A stretch of 64,000 nucleotides of DNA from Sphingomonadales bacterium (lineage in GTDB: Bacteria; Pseudomonadota; Alphaproteobacteria; Sphingomonadales; Sphingomonadaceae), in NCBI GenBank assembly GCA_016720115.1, contig JADJXT010000001.1, positions 744,001-808,000 on the forward strand. The letters run 5' to 3'. Below, piece after piece: positions 44,209 to 52,657 of this stretch. Each line of letters begins with the position of its first letter. Position 1 is the first letter of the stretch. The position numbers and the translations under genes are program-made. Below the pieces are notes generated by a model that worked only from the letters and a program-made list of their open reading frames with translations, was not told the origin of the DNA and did no database searches.

Positions 44209-45090
44209 TTAGGCCGTCACCTGATTTTCCGCCTCGTAACGGGCAATCAGATGCTTCTCATCGGCATTCCAGGGATGGAAGCCCGGCAGGAAATAGGCTG
44301 CCCACGCCCCCAATATCTTGCGGAACATGCCCGGATTGCCGAACGCATACCACAAAATGCCGCGTTTCGCCGCCCAACCGGTGATGCCATCCTGTTCGAG
44401 CAAGTTGAGCATCCCCTTGATGCGTTCGGGAATGAAGCGCATCGTGACGATCAGCATCATCATCGTCTTGAGTTTCCACCGGCGATAACGGCTCCAGCCT
44501 TTGGTGGCGTGCAACCAGGTATCATAGGCGACCGCCTTGTGCTCGATTTCCTCGACTGCGTGCCACTTCCACAGCGCGGCGGCCTCCTTTTCGGCCCCGG
44601 CCAGATGCTTTGGATTGTCGAGCAGTTCGCGTGCCAGGATCGCTGTGAAATGTTCCAGCGCCATGGTAGCCGCAAGGTTGATGATGGCCGGACGGGTCTT
44701 GATCAGGTCGAGGACATGATCGACCTGCGCATCAAGGAAGCTGACATCATAGCCCGAGTCGACGACCCGGCGGTTGAATGCCACATGTTCGCGCGTGTGC
44801 ATGATTTCCTGCATCGTGAAGGCGCGGATTTCCCCGGCCAGTTTGGGCGATGCGCCGTCGCGGAAAGCCTTCACGCTTTCGATGAAAAACGCTTCGCCTT
44901 TGGGAAAGGTGGTGGAGAGGGCGTTGTAAAAGGCTGTGGCGAACGGATTGCGGCCATGCCACCAGCGGGCTTGCACATGATCCTCGGCGCGGCCAAAGCG
45001 CCGGTCGCGAGGTGTAATTGTCAAATCCACCGGAGTCGGCACGGTTTTTTGCACAGCTAATTCGGTATCGATCTTGACAGGAGCGTTCAC
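44209..45090 (-). CDS. PF10118-family metal-dependent hydrolase (second copy)
   Basis: A 293-residue paralogue of the first copy, with matching motifs FTMQEIMHTREHVAFN, TMALEHFTAILARE and LWKWHAVEEIEHKAVAYDTW. It faces the tetR gene head to head, and a palindrome covers the tetR start, so this gene is probably controlled by that regulator. The start is set at a GTG (VNAPVKIDTE) because AAAGGGACA lies upstream; an ATG 45 bases earlier would sit closer to the palindrome. The two copies are separated by 112 bp and may share a transcript. Confidence 0.86.
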   Translation of the reverse strand: MNAPVKIDTELAVQKTVPTPVDLTITPRDRRFGRAEDHVQARWWHGRNPFATAFYNALSTTFPKGEAFFIESVKAFRDGASPKLAGEIRAFTMQEIMHTREHVAFNRRVVDSGYDVSFLDAQVDHVLDLIKTRPAIINLAATMALEHFTAILARELLDNPKHLAGAEKEAAALWKWHAVEEIEHKAVAYDTWLHATKGWSRYRRWKLKTMMMLIVTMRFIPERIKGMLNLLEQDGITGWAAKRGILWYAFGNPGMFRKILGAWAAYFLPGFHPWNADEKHLIARYEAENQVTA

Positions 45091-45144
45091 GGCATGTCCC
45101 TTTGTGCATGGGGAAGACTTTACAGAGCAGGGCATCTAGGGTAA

Positions 45145-45160
45145 TTAACATCAATGTCAA
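45145..45160. promoter_or_regulatory. Palindrome over the tetR start (candidate operator)
   Basis: TTAACATCAATGTCAA is an imperfect 16-base palindrome (symmetry TTRACAT-YR-ATGTYAA). It overlaps the tetR start codon and is about 55 bp upstream of the divergent hydrolase start, the usual place for a TetR-type autoregulatory site. CAATGTCAAT within it also occurs before the CYP153-like gene. Confidence 0.5.
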
Positions 45161-45780
45161 TAGTAAAATTCCCGATCAAGAGCGAAGCGGTCGCGCGCAA
45201 GCGCCTCTCTCCCGAGGCAAGCCGCCTTGCGGCGCTGGAGGCAGCGCGTGAAATCCTGATCGAAGCAGGTCCGCAAGCCGTGACCTTGAAGGCGGTCTCA
45301 TCGCGTATCGGGCGCACACACGCCAACCTGCTCCACCATTTCGGCTCCGCATCGGGGTTGCAGCGCGATCTCGCCGCCTTTCACGCCGAAACGATCTGCA
45401 GCGAAATCAGCGAACAGGTTTACCGCTTTCGCGGCGGCGATATCGGGCCGCGCGATCTGGTCGACATGATATTCGATCATTTCGACAAGGCAGGTGCCGG
45501 CGCGCTGGCCGCATGGATGTTGCTCAGCGGCAATGAAGACGCGTTAAACCCGGTTGTCGAAGCGATCCACAAGATGGTCGACGAAGTTGGCGAGGGCGGC
45601 CATGAAAATGGCAATTTGCACAAGCTGACGATGGAACTGGTGCTGCTGGCGCTGGGGGATTCGTTGCTCGGCGGGCCGCTGTCTGCATCGCTGGGGCTTG
45701 ATCGCGGCGCCGGGCGGGACATAGCGGCGGAAAGGCTGGCACAATCCTTCGCGGCATGGCAGGCGCGGCAGGAACAATAG
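45154..45780 (+). CDS. TetR-family transcriptional regulator
   Basis: A 208-residue repressor-type protein. The N-terminal DNA-binding domain lies at about residues 22-70: AAREILIEAGPQAVTLKAVSSRIGRTHANLLHHFGS, where the recognition helix follows VSSRIG and LLHHF replaces the usual LYYHF. The C-terminal ligand domain is not assignable. It diverges from the second PF10118 gene and probably regulates it and itself through the palindrome at its start. The ligand is unknown; lipids are common for such pairs. Confidence 0.9.
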   Translation: MSIVKFPIKSEAVARKRLSPEASRLAALEAAREILIEAGPQAVTLKAVSSRIGRTHANLLHHFGSASGLQRDLAAFHAETICSEISEQVYRFRGGDIGPRDLVDMIFDHFDKAGAGALAAWMLLSGNEDALNPVVEAIHKMVDEVGEGGHENGNLHKLTMELVLLALGDSLLGGPLSASLGLDRGAGRDIAAERLAQSFAAWQARQEQ

Positions 45781-45827
45781 GGCTTGGCAACTGCCAGCCG
45801 TGTTACCTATATTTGCGATGCTGGATC

Positions 45828-45900
<73 letters not shown>

Positions 45901-45903
<3 letters not shown>

Positions 45904-45940
45904 GCCTTCGCCCTTACGGGCTTCGGCTGGCAAGCCAGCC
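45901..45940. repeat. Two overlapping palindromes after tRNA-Ala
   Basis: CCAGCC...GGCTGG (45901-45930, inner GCCC-TTAC-GGGC) overlaps the perfect hairpin GGCTGGC-AA-GCCAGCC (45925-45940). The two cannot form together. The first would use the CCA end of the tRNA. No T-tract follows. Confidence 0.6.
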
Positions 45941-45949
45941 AGAAGGCAA

Positions 45950-46246
45950 TCAGGCAGCGCGGCGCATATTTTCGTTGAGCCAGGCGCGGGCAGCTTTTTG
46001 GGCGTCGGCGATTTCGCGGGCGGTCATTTCATCGGAAATCTCGGCGCGGCAATAGACTGCCTCCTCGTTTCCATTGAGCGCCGCAAGGTTAAACCATTTA
46101 TGTGCTTCGACCAGGTCGACGTCGATACCGCCGCTTCCGGTCGAATAGGCAACGCCCAGGTCGAACAACGCATTGGCATTGCCCCGCGCCGCGTCCGCTA
46201 TCCGGCTTTCCATTAAAAATGTCGCACTTTTCAGGCTATTGGCCAT
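45950..46246 (-). CDS. Small Sel1-like repeat protein
   Basis: A 98-residue protein with one recognisable Sel1/TPR-like unit: NANALFDLGVAYSTGSGG followed by DLVEAHKWFNLAALNGNEEAVYCR (consensus A-x-x-x-L-G-x-x-Y and A-x-x-W-x-x-x-A-A). Such repeats mediate protein-protein contacts. No signal peptide is apparent. It converges on the tRNA gene. The partner is unknown. Confidence 0.78.
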   Translation of the reverse strand: MANSLKSATFLMESRIADAARGNANALFDLGVAYSTGSGGIDVDLVEAHKWFNLAALNGNEEAVYCRAEISDEMTAREIADAQKAARAWLNENMRRAA

Positions 46247-46344
46247 GACAAAATCCCCTCTGTTGTCGAGGGGAGTGTTCGCCCGAACGTGGCTAATAAA
46301 TGGTTAACGCGAATCGAACTTTTTTGGTCCGAATTGTAAAAACG

Positions 46345-47187
46345 TCATTCAACCGCCAGATTGTCGATCAGCCGTGTCTTGCCGATTTTCGCCGCCGCCA
46401 GCAGGCGCAACGGGCGACCGGTCAATTGGGTGACCGGCGCGAGCGTCTGGGCATCGGCGAGGGCAAAATAATCCACATTGGAGAATCCGCCAGCCAGAAT
46501 GGCCTTTTGCATGTCGGCGAGAATCACCGCAATTTCGCCGCCCGAAAGGATGGCCTCGCGCGCCTTTTGCAGGGCCTTTGGCAATGCCAATGCCGCGCTG
46601 CGCTCTTGCGGTGTCAGATAGGCATTGCGTGAAGACAGTGCCAGGCCGTCGGCATCTCGGACGATGGGGACGCCGACTATTTCGACGTTGATATCAAGGT
46701 CGCGGACGAACTGGCGGATTACCGCGAGTTGCTGGAAATCCTTTTCGCCAAAGCAGGCAATGTCGGGTTCGACCTGGTTGAACAGCTTGGTCACCACCAG
46801 CGCCACGCCATCGAAATGCCCCGGACGCGCGCCGCCGCAATAGCCGCTGCTTGGCCCGGCGACATGGATTTTGGTGGCAAAACCTTCAGGATAGACTTCG
46901 CTGACCGGCGGCGCCCACAATATATCCACCCCGGCTGTCCGCAATTTGGCTGCATCTTCTTCCAGCATCCGCGGATATGCGTCCAGATCTTCATTGGGGC
47001 CGAATTGCGCCGGATTGACGAAGATCGAAACGGCGACGGCATCGGCGCGCCTTCTGGCTTCTTCAACCAGTTCGAGGTGCCCGGCATGCAACGCGCCCAT
47101 CGTAGGCACCAGTGCCAGCGACTTATCCCCGGCTTTTGCCTTACGGGTGGCGGTTCGAAGCTCGGTTAACCTATTGATGATTTGCAC
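46345..47187 (-). CDS. panC: Pantothenate synthetase
   Basis: Joins pantoate and beta-alanine with ATP to make pantothenate, the precursor of coenzyme A. It has 280 residues. The class I nucleotidyl-transferase HIGH motif is PTMGALHAGH, KDFQQLAVIRQFV binds ATP and beta-alanine, and the KMSKS-like SSRNAYL is present. The GTG start (VQIINRLTELR) is chosen from the family start; an ATG ten codons upstream (MTCHNQG) has no better ribosome site. No panB is adjacent. It diverges from mipZ. Confidence 0.95.
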   Translation of the reverse strand: MQIINRLTELRTATRKAKAGDKSLALVPTMGALHAGHLELVEEARRRADAVAVSIFVNPAQFGPNEDLDAYPRMLEEDAAKLRTAGVDILWAPPVSEVYPEGFATKIHVAGPSSGYCGGARPGHFDGVALVVTKLFNQVEPDIACFGEKDFQQLAVIRQFVRDLDINVEIVGVPIVRDADGLALSSRNAYLTPQERSAALALPKALQKAREAILSGGEIAVILADMQKAILAGGFSNVDYFALADAQTLAPVTQLTGRPLRLLAAAKIGKTRLIDNLAVE

Positions 47188-47280
47188 GGCATTTGGGCCT
47201 TGGTTATGGCAGGTCATCGCATACAGCGCCGCAACCGGCGCTGCGCAAGTTGAAATTCGAATTCGGGGGTCTGCCGCCAG

Positions 47281-48063
47281 ATGGCCAAGGCACATCATAT
47301 TGTATTTGCAAATGAAAAGGGCGGAACGGGGAAGTCGACCACCGCCATTCACGTGGCCATCGGCCTCGCTTCCCGCGGTGCGCGGGTTGCGTGCCTCGAT
47401 CTCGATTCGCGCCAGCGCACGCTGTATCGCTACCTCGAAAACCGCCGCGATACGATGGTGCGCCGTGATATCCAGTTGCCGCAGCCGGTGTTCGACGTGT
47501 TCGAACAGGAATCGCAAGCCAGGCTGGAGGAACAGATCGCCCGGCTGGAGGCCGACAGCGATTTCCTGATTTTCGACACGCCGGGGCGCGACGATCCCTA
47601 TGCGCGTTTCGTGGCGACCCGCGCCAACACGCTGGTGACGCCGATCAACGACAGCTTCATCGATTTCGACCTGATGGGCCGCGTCGATGCGGAAAATTTC
47701 AAGGTCAAGAAGCTGAGCTTCTACGCCGAACTGATGTGGGAGGCGCGGATGGCGCGCGCCCGATCGGACGGCACGACGATCGACTGGGTGGTGCTGCGCA
47801 ACCGCCTGCACAATATGGAGGCGCGCAACCAGCAGCGCATGACCGAGGCGATTGCAGAGCTTTCCAAACGCGCCGGTTTCCGTGTGGTGCCGGGGCTTAA
47901 CGAACGCGTGATCTATCGCGAACTGTTCCCTTCAGGGCTGACGCTGGTCGACAAGGGGCATCTCGGCAACCTCGGCACCGCGCATATCGTCGCGCGGCAG
48001 GAATTGCGTGAGCTGGTTTCCGCGCTCGCGCTTCCCGAATTCGCGCAGCCGCAGCTGGTCTGA
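47281..48063 (+). CDS. mipZ: Division-plane positioning ATPase MipZ
   Basis: A ParA/MinD-type ATPase of 260 residues that forms a gradient from the cell poles and blocks FtsZ ring formation there, so division occurs at mid-cell. It is a marker of alphaproteobacteria. The deviant Walker A is NEKGGTGKSTTAIH at residues 11-24; LDLDSRQRTLYRYLENRRD is diagnostic for MipZ, and Walker B is DFLIFDTPGRDD. Its stop codon shares a base with the start of the next gene (TGATG), so the two are coupled. Confidence 0.93.
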   Translation: MAKAHHIVFANEKGGTGKSTTAIHVAIGLASRGARVACLDLDSRQRTLYRYLENRRDTMVRRDIQLPQPVFDVFEQESQARLEEQIARLEADSDFLIFDTPGRDDPYARFVATRANTLVTPINDSFIDFDLMGRVDAENFKVKKLSFYAELMWEARMARARSDGTTIDWVVLRNRLHNMEARNQQRMTEAIAELSKRAGFRVVPGLNERVIYRELFPSGLTLVDKGHLGNLGTAHIVARQELRELVSALALPEFAQPQLV

Positions 48064-48476
48064 TGATCCCGTTCCTCCTCCTTGTCGCCGCCGGCATCGG
48101 CTGGGGGCTGTGGTCGGGGAAATTGATGCCAAAACAATTGCTGCCGCTAGCGCTGGTGATTGCGGGTGCGGTGCTGGCGCTGCGCGGGGCGTGGCTGCTC
48201 GGCCTGCCTGCCGTCGGCGTGGGTGTTTTCTGGTTCCGCGGGATGACGCTGCGCCTCTCGCGCCTGCGCCATGTGCCCGGCAACGAATTCGAGCTGGCGG
48301 CGGCGCGCTGGCTGCTGGGTGTTTCGGTCAATGACGATGCCGAAAAGATCAGGGCGCGGCACAAGGAACTGGTCGCCAAAAACGATCCCGAACGCGGCGA
48401 TGACGATGAACGCAAACGTAAATTGAACGAAGCCCGCGACCTTTTGCTGGATGATTTGAAACGGAAAAAGGGTTAG
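48063..48476 (+). CDS. Membrane protein with degenerate J domain, coupled to mipZ
   Basis: A 137-residue protein with two hydrophobic segments in the first 60 residues and a C-terminal J-like helix pair (ARWLLGVSV, KIRARHKELVAKNDPERG, RKLNEARDLLL). In true J domains the loop reads HPD and is needed to stimulate DnaK; here it reads NDP, so Hsp70 stimulation is doubtful. The relation to Tim14/Pam18-like membrane J proteins is inferred. Coupling to mipZ suggests a division-related role, which is speculative. Confidence 0.72.
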   Translation: MIPFLLLVAAGIGWGLWSGKLMPKQLLPLALVIAGAVLALRGAWLLGLPAVGVGVFWFRGMTLRLSRLRHVPGNEFELAAARWLLGVSVNDDAEKIRARHKELVAKNDPERGDDDERKRKLNEARDLLLDDLKRKKG

Positions 48477-48492
48477 GGGGCAATCCCAATCA

Positions 48493-48573
48493 CCGTAGCC
48501 CTGAGCTTGTCGAAGGGCGCCTCAAGGTTCGCGCTATGCCGATAGGCGTACTTCGACAGGCTCAGGACTACGG
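48493..48573. repeat. CCTGAGCTTGTCGAAGG palindromic repeat
   Basis: CCGTAGCCCTGAGCTTGTCG on the left pairs with CGACAGGCTCAGGACTACGG on the right across about 40 bp. It lies in the gap before the phosphomannomutase gene. A half-arm of the same family lies inside the chimeric element before leuS. Confidence 0.8.
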
Positions 48574-48600
48574 TTTAACTTCAATCTCCCGGAGTTCCCC

Positions 48601-49986
48601 ATGCCGCATCAATTCCACCCCACCTCGCTGCGCGAATATGACATTCGCGGGATCATTGGTGAGACACTGGGGGCGGAGGATGCCTATGCCATCGGGCGCG
48701 GTTTTGCGACGCTTCTGGGCCGGGCGGGCGGGAAAAAGGTAGCGGTCGGCTATGATGGCCGCACCAGTTCGCCGATGCTGGAGGAAGCGCTGATCCGGGG
48801 CATCACCGACAGCGGGCTTGACGCGGTATCGGTGGGCCTCGGCCCCACGCCGATGCTATATTATGCCGAGGCCGCGCTCGACGATGTCGATGGCGGCATC
48901 CAGATAACCGGCAGCCACAACCCCGCCAATTATAACGGCTTCAAGATGGTCTTCCAGGGACGTCCGTTCTTTGGCGCGGATATCCAGACACTCGGCACCA
49001 TGGCGGCGGCGGGCGATTGGGCCGAGGGGGCGGGCAGCGCCTCGCGCCTCGACATCATGGACCGCTATGTCGCGCGCATCGCCGAGGCCGCGCCCGACAG
49101 GCCCTTCCGCATCGGCTGGGATACCGGCAATGGCGCCGCCGGGCCGGTGGTCGAACGGCTGGTGAAGCTGCTTCCGGGCGAGCATCATCTGCTGTTTACC
49201 GAAGTCGATGGCCAGTTTCCAAATCATCATCCCGATCCTACCGAAGAGAAGAATCTCGTCGACCTGAAGCGGCTTGTCGCGGAGAAAAGCCTCGATTTCG
49301 GATTGGCCTTTGACGGCGATGGCGACCGGATCGGCGCGATCGACGGGCAGGGTCGCGTGATCTGGGGCGATCAGCTGCTCCAGATTTTCGCCGAGGATGT
49401 GCTCGCCGATGTGCCGGGGGCAGTGATTATCGCCGATGTGAAGGCGTCGCAGGCGCTATATGATCGCGTGGCCGAGCTTGGCGGGAAACCGCTGATGTGG
49501 AAGACCGGGCACAGCCTGATCAAGTCCAAAATGAAGGAGGTTGGCTCCCCGCTCGCGGGCGAGATGAGCGGGCATATCTTCTTCAAGCATGATTATTACG
49601 GCTTTGACGATGCGATCTATGCCGGCCTTCGGCTGATGCGCGCATCGGCGCGACTGGGCAAGAGCGTCACCGAATTGCGCTCTGCCATGCCCGAAATGAT
49701 CAACACCCCCGAAATGCGCTTCCAGGTCGATGAAAGCCGCAAATTTGCGGTGATCGACGAGGTGCTGGCGCGGCTCTCCGCAGAGGGTGCGGACGTCAAC
49801 GCCACCGACGGCGCACGGGTGAACACCGCCGATGGCTGGTGGCTGCTGCGCGCATCGAACACGCAGGACGTGCTGGTCGCGCGGGCGGAGGCTTCAAGCG
49901 AGGCGGGACTGGAGCGGCTGATGGCGCAGATCGATGCGCAGCTGGCGGCGAGCGGGCTGGAACGCGGGGAGAATGTCGGGCATTAA
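48601..49986 (+). CDS. Phosphomannomutase/phosphoglucomutase
   Basis: A 461-residue alpha-D-phosphohexomutase of the AlgC/ManB type that interconverts hexose 1- and 6-phosphates for GDP-mannose, lipopolysaccharide or exopolysaccharide synthesis. The phosphoserine loop TGSHNP has S105; the Mg2+ loop FDGDGDR and the sugar-binding GEMSGHIFF are also present. It ends seven bases before the helicase gene. Together with the isomerase at 25528 it could take fructose-6-phosphate to mannose-1-phosphate. Confidence 0.93.
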   Translation: MPHQFHPTSLREYDIRGIIGETLGAEDAYAIGRGFATLLGRAGGKKVAVGYDGRTSSPMLEEALIRGITDSGLDAVSVGLGPTPMLYYAEAALDDVDGGIQITGSHNPANYNGFKMVFQGRPFFGADIQTLGTMAAAGDWAEGAGSASRLDIMDRYVARIAEAAPDRPFRIGWDTGNGAAGPVVERLVKLLPGEHHLLFTEVDGQFPNHHPDPTEEKNLVDLKRLVAEKSLDFGLAFDGDGDRIGAIDGQGRVIWGDQLLQIFAEDVLADVPGAVIIADVKASQALYDRVAELGGKPLMWKTGHSLIKSKMKEVGSPLAGEMSGHIFFKHDYYGFDDAIYAGLRLMRASARLGKSVTELRSAMPEMINTPEMRFQVDESRKFAVIDEVLARLSAEGADVNATDGARVNTADGWWLLRASNTQDVLVARAEASSEAGLERLMAQIDAQLAASGLERGENVGH

Positions 49987-49992
49987 ACCCGT

Positions 49993-52578
49993 GTGACCCT
50001 GCCCCCCATCATCACCGACTGGTTCGCCGCACGCGGCTGGGCGCCGCGGCGGCACCAGTTGGAGATGGTCGATGCTGCGACCGAGGGGCGGCATGCCTTG
50101 CTGGTTGCGGCGACCGGAGCGGGGAAGACGCTGGCCGGGTTTTTGCCGACGCTTTCGGAGCTTGTCCAACCCCCAAACCCCGTTCGCATCGAGCGTAGTC
50201 GAGATGCCGAGGGATCGGACGCAACCGTAGGGTGTCTCGACTTTGCTCGACACGAGCGGAACCCGGATTACATACTTCACACCCTCTACATTTCCCCCCT
50301 CAAAGCCCTCGCGGTCGATGTCCGCCGCAACCTGTTGATGCCGGTCGAGGAGATGGGCCTGCCCATCCGCATCGAAACCCGCACCGGCGATACCCCTTCG
50401 GAGCGCAAGGCGCGGCAGCGGGTGCGGCCGCCGCATATATTGCTCACCACGCCGGAGTCGCTGTCGCTGCTGCTCAGCCATGAAGACAGTTTGCTCATGT
50501 TCGCGGGGCTGAAGCGGGTGATCATCGACGAGGTCCACGCCTTCGCCAATTCGAAGCGCGGCGATCTGCTGTCGCTGTCGCTGGCCCGGCTGCAAAAGCT
50601 CTCGCCCCAGATGCAGCGCGTGGGGCTGTCGGCGACCATCTCCGATCCCGATGCCTATCGTGCCTGGCTGGCGCCCTATGGCGATATCGATGCCGTGCGG
50701 CTGGTCGAGGGCGAGCCTGCCGCCGATCCCGACCTGCAAATCCTCCTCCCCGAAGGCCGCGTGCCCTGGTCGGGGCATAGCGGGCAATATGCGGTGCCGC
50801 AGCTGATCGAGGAGATTGGCGGGAACCGCACCACGCTGATCTTCTGCAACACGCGGTTTCTGGCCGAATATATCTTCCAGAAATTGTGGGACGCAAACGA
50901 TGCCAAATATCCCATCGGCATCCACCATGGCTCGCTTTCGGTCGAGGCGCGGCGCAAGGTGGAAGCCGCGATGGCGGCGGGGGAATTGCGCGCGCTGGTC
51001 TGCACCGCGTCGCTCGATCTCGGCGTCGACTGGGGCGATGTCGATTGCGTGATCCAGATGGGTGCGCCCAAGGGCTCGTCGCGCCTGCTGCAGCGCATCG
51101 GCCGCTCGAACCATCGCATGGACGAACCGTCCAAGGCGTTGCTCGTGCCCGGCAACCGCTTCGAATATCTGGAGGCGCAGGCGGCGTTCGATGCGGTACA
51201 GGAGGGCGCGCGCGACGGCGAGCTGTTCCGTCCCGGCGGCTATGACGTGCTCGCCCAGCATGTGATGGCCTGCGCCTGCGCCGCGCCCTTTGCCGAGGCT
51301 GACCTGCTCGACGAGGTGCGTTCGGCGATGCCTTATAGCGGGCTTGACGCTGCGACTTTCGGGCGCGTGATCGAATTTGTTGCGACCGGCGGCTATGCGC
51401 TGAAGGCCTATGACAAGTTCCGGAAGCTGGTGTCGTATCTCCCCCCCCCTTCAGGGGAGGGGTCGGGGGTGGGGGGTGTCGATGTTGCGCAACGACTGAC
51501 AAGCCCCACCCCAACCCCTCCCCTGAAGGGGAGGGGCTTTATGTGGCGCCTCGCTCACCCCAAATTCGCCGTGCAGCACCGCTTCAACGCAGGGATCATC
51601 GTCGATGCGCCGATGCTCGATGTGCGGTTCAAAAACGGGCGCAGTCTGGGCCAGGTCGAGGAGAATTTCGCCTCGCAACTCCGCCCCGGCGATGCGTTCA
51701 TCTTTGCCGGGATGGCGCTGGAGGTTGAGGCGGTCCGCGATCTTGACCTCATCGTGCGCGCCGCGAAGAAGGCGGCGCAAATCCCTTCCTATATGGGCGC
51801 GCGGATGCCGTTGACCACGCATCTGGCGAGCAGGGTGCGCGCTTTCCTCACCGACCGGGCAGGCTGGGCGCGCTTTCCGGATGATGTGCGCGAATGGCTG
51901 GAAATGCAGGATTGGCGCAGCGCTTTGCCCGAGCCCGGCCAATTGCTCGCCGAAACCTTCCCGCATGAAGGGCGGCACTATCTGGTGGTCTATCCGTTCG
52001 AAGGGTGGAACGCGCACCAGTCGCTGGGAATGCTGGTGACCAAGCGGATGGAGGTGCGCGGGCTGAAGCCGATGGGCTTTGTCGCCAATGATTATGCGCT
52101 GGGCGTCTGGAGTCTGGAGGAAGTGACCGATCCTGCCGCGCTCTTTTCCAGCGACATATTGGAGGAGGAGTTTGTCGACTGGGTCGAGAACAGCTACCTA
52201 TTGAAGCGCGCCTTCCGCGAGGTTGCGATTATCTCCGGCCTTGTCGAGCGCCAGCATCCGGGCAAGCGCAAGACCGGCAGGCAGGTCACCTTTTCGACCG
52301 ACCTGATCTACGATGTGCTGCGCAAATATGAACCCGGCCATTTGCTGCTGGAGGCGGCATGGCACGATGCGCGCGCGCGGCTTACCGATGTCGGGCGGCT
52401 GGGCGATCTGCTCGACCGCGCGGCGGATACGATGCTGCACATTGCCCTCGAAAAGGTCAGCCCGATGGCGGTGCCGCTGATGGTGATGATCGGGCGCGAA
52501 AGCGTTGCGCAAGGGGCGGTCGACGATGCGTTGCTCGTTGAGGCGGAAAGCCTGGCCGGCTTGGCAATGACTCCCTGA
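49993..52578 (+). CDS. Ligase-associated DNA damage response DEXH helicase (Lhr type), with two palindrome insertions
   Basis: Superfamily 2 helicase of 861 residues. Walker A is ATGAGKT at residues 40-46, the DEVH box lies in VIIDEVHAFANS, SATI is motif III, and QRIGRSNHR is motif VI. The C-terminal half (HRFNAGIIVDAPMLDVRFKN, RHYLVVYPFEGWNAHQSLG) is the Lhr/LhrB extension of the ligase-associated group. Two stretches lack counterparts in the family: residues about 63-89 and about 483-515. Both are encoded by palindromic repeats and stay in frame. The GTG start is used. PdeM, a second member of the set, is 2 kb downstream; the ligase and exonuclease are not here. Confidence 0.92.
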   Translation: MTLPPIITDWFAARGWAPRRHQLEMVDAATEGRHALLVAATGAGKTLAGFLPTLSELVQPPNPVRIERSRDAEGSDATVGCLDFARHERNPDYILHTLYISPLKALAVDVRRNLLMPVEEMGLPIRIETRTGDTPSERKARQRVRPPHILLTTPESLSLLLSHEDSLLMFAGLKRVIIDEVHAFANSKRGDLLSLSLARLQKLSPQMQRVGLSATISDPDAYRAWLAPYGDIDAVRLVEGEPAADPDLQILLPEGRVPWSGHSGQYAVPQLIEEIGGNRTTLIFCNTRFLAEYIFQKLWDANDAKYPIGIHHGSLSVEARRKVEAAMAAGELRALVCTASLDLGVDWGDVDCVIQMGAPKGSSRLLQRIGRSNHRMDEPSKALLVPGNRFEYLEAQAAFDAVQEGARDGELFRPGGYDVLAQHVMACACAAPFAEADLLDEVRSAMPYSGLDAATFGRVIEFVATGGYALKAYDKFRKLVSYLPPPSGEGSGVGGVDVAQRLTSPTPTPPLKGRGFMWRLAHPKFAVQHRFNAGIIVDAPMLDVRFKNGRSLGQVEENFASQLRPGDAFIFAGMALEVEAVRDLDLIVRAAKKAAQIPSYMGARMPLTTHLASRVRAFLTDRAGWARFPDDVREWLEMQDWRSALPEPGQLLAETFPHEGRHYLVVYPFEGWNAHQSLGMLVTKRMEVRGLKPMGFVANDYALGVWSLEEVTDPAALFSSDILEEEFVDWVENSYLLKRAFREVAIISGLVERQHPGKRKTGRQVTFSTDLIYDVLRKYEPGHLLLEAAWHDARARLTDVGRLGDLLDRAADTMLHIALEKVSPMAVPLMVMIGRESVAQGAVDDALLVEAESLAGLAMTP
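50180..50259. repeat. CCGTTCG/CGAGCGG palindromic element in helicase gene
   Basis: The left end CCGTTCGCATCGAGCGTAGT and the right end GTCTCGACTTTGCTCGACAC form two inner hairpins within an overall inverted repeat. It encodes PVRIERSRDAEGSDATVG and CLDFARHER in frame, between the motif Ia region and the Walker A domain of the helicase. The same family is found before leuS and inside lptE. Confidence 0.85.
51440..51538. repeat. CCCCTCCCCTTCAGGGG palindromic element in helicase gene
   Basis: The arms CCCCCCTTCAGGGGAGGGG and CCCCTCCCCTGAAGGGGAG face each other about 99 bp apart end to end. It encodes PPPSGEGSGVGG and TPTPPLKGRG in frame. It differs in loop from the uvrA element (TTCA instead of TTGC), so it is a related but separate family. 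Confidence 0.85.
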
Positions 52579-52657
52579 ATGCAGTTCGTCGAATAATTCA
52601 GACGGTGCTTGTTAGCTGCCCGGTCGAAGCGTAATATTGTCGCAGAGGAGAACAGCC

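Noticed and set aside
43152..45780. A defence or toxin-antitoxin unit formed by the hydrolases and TetR
   Set aside because: The motifs are those of PF10118 enzymes and an ordinary TetR regulator. Nothing indicates nuclease, toxin or abortive-infection function.
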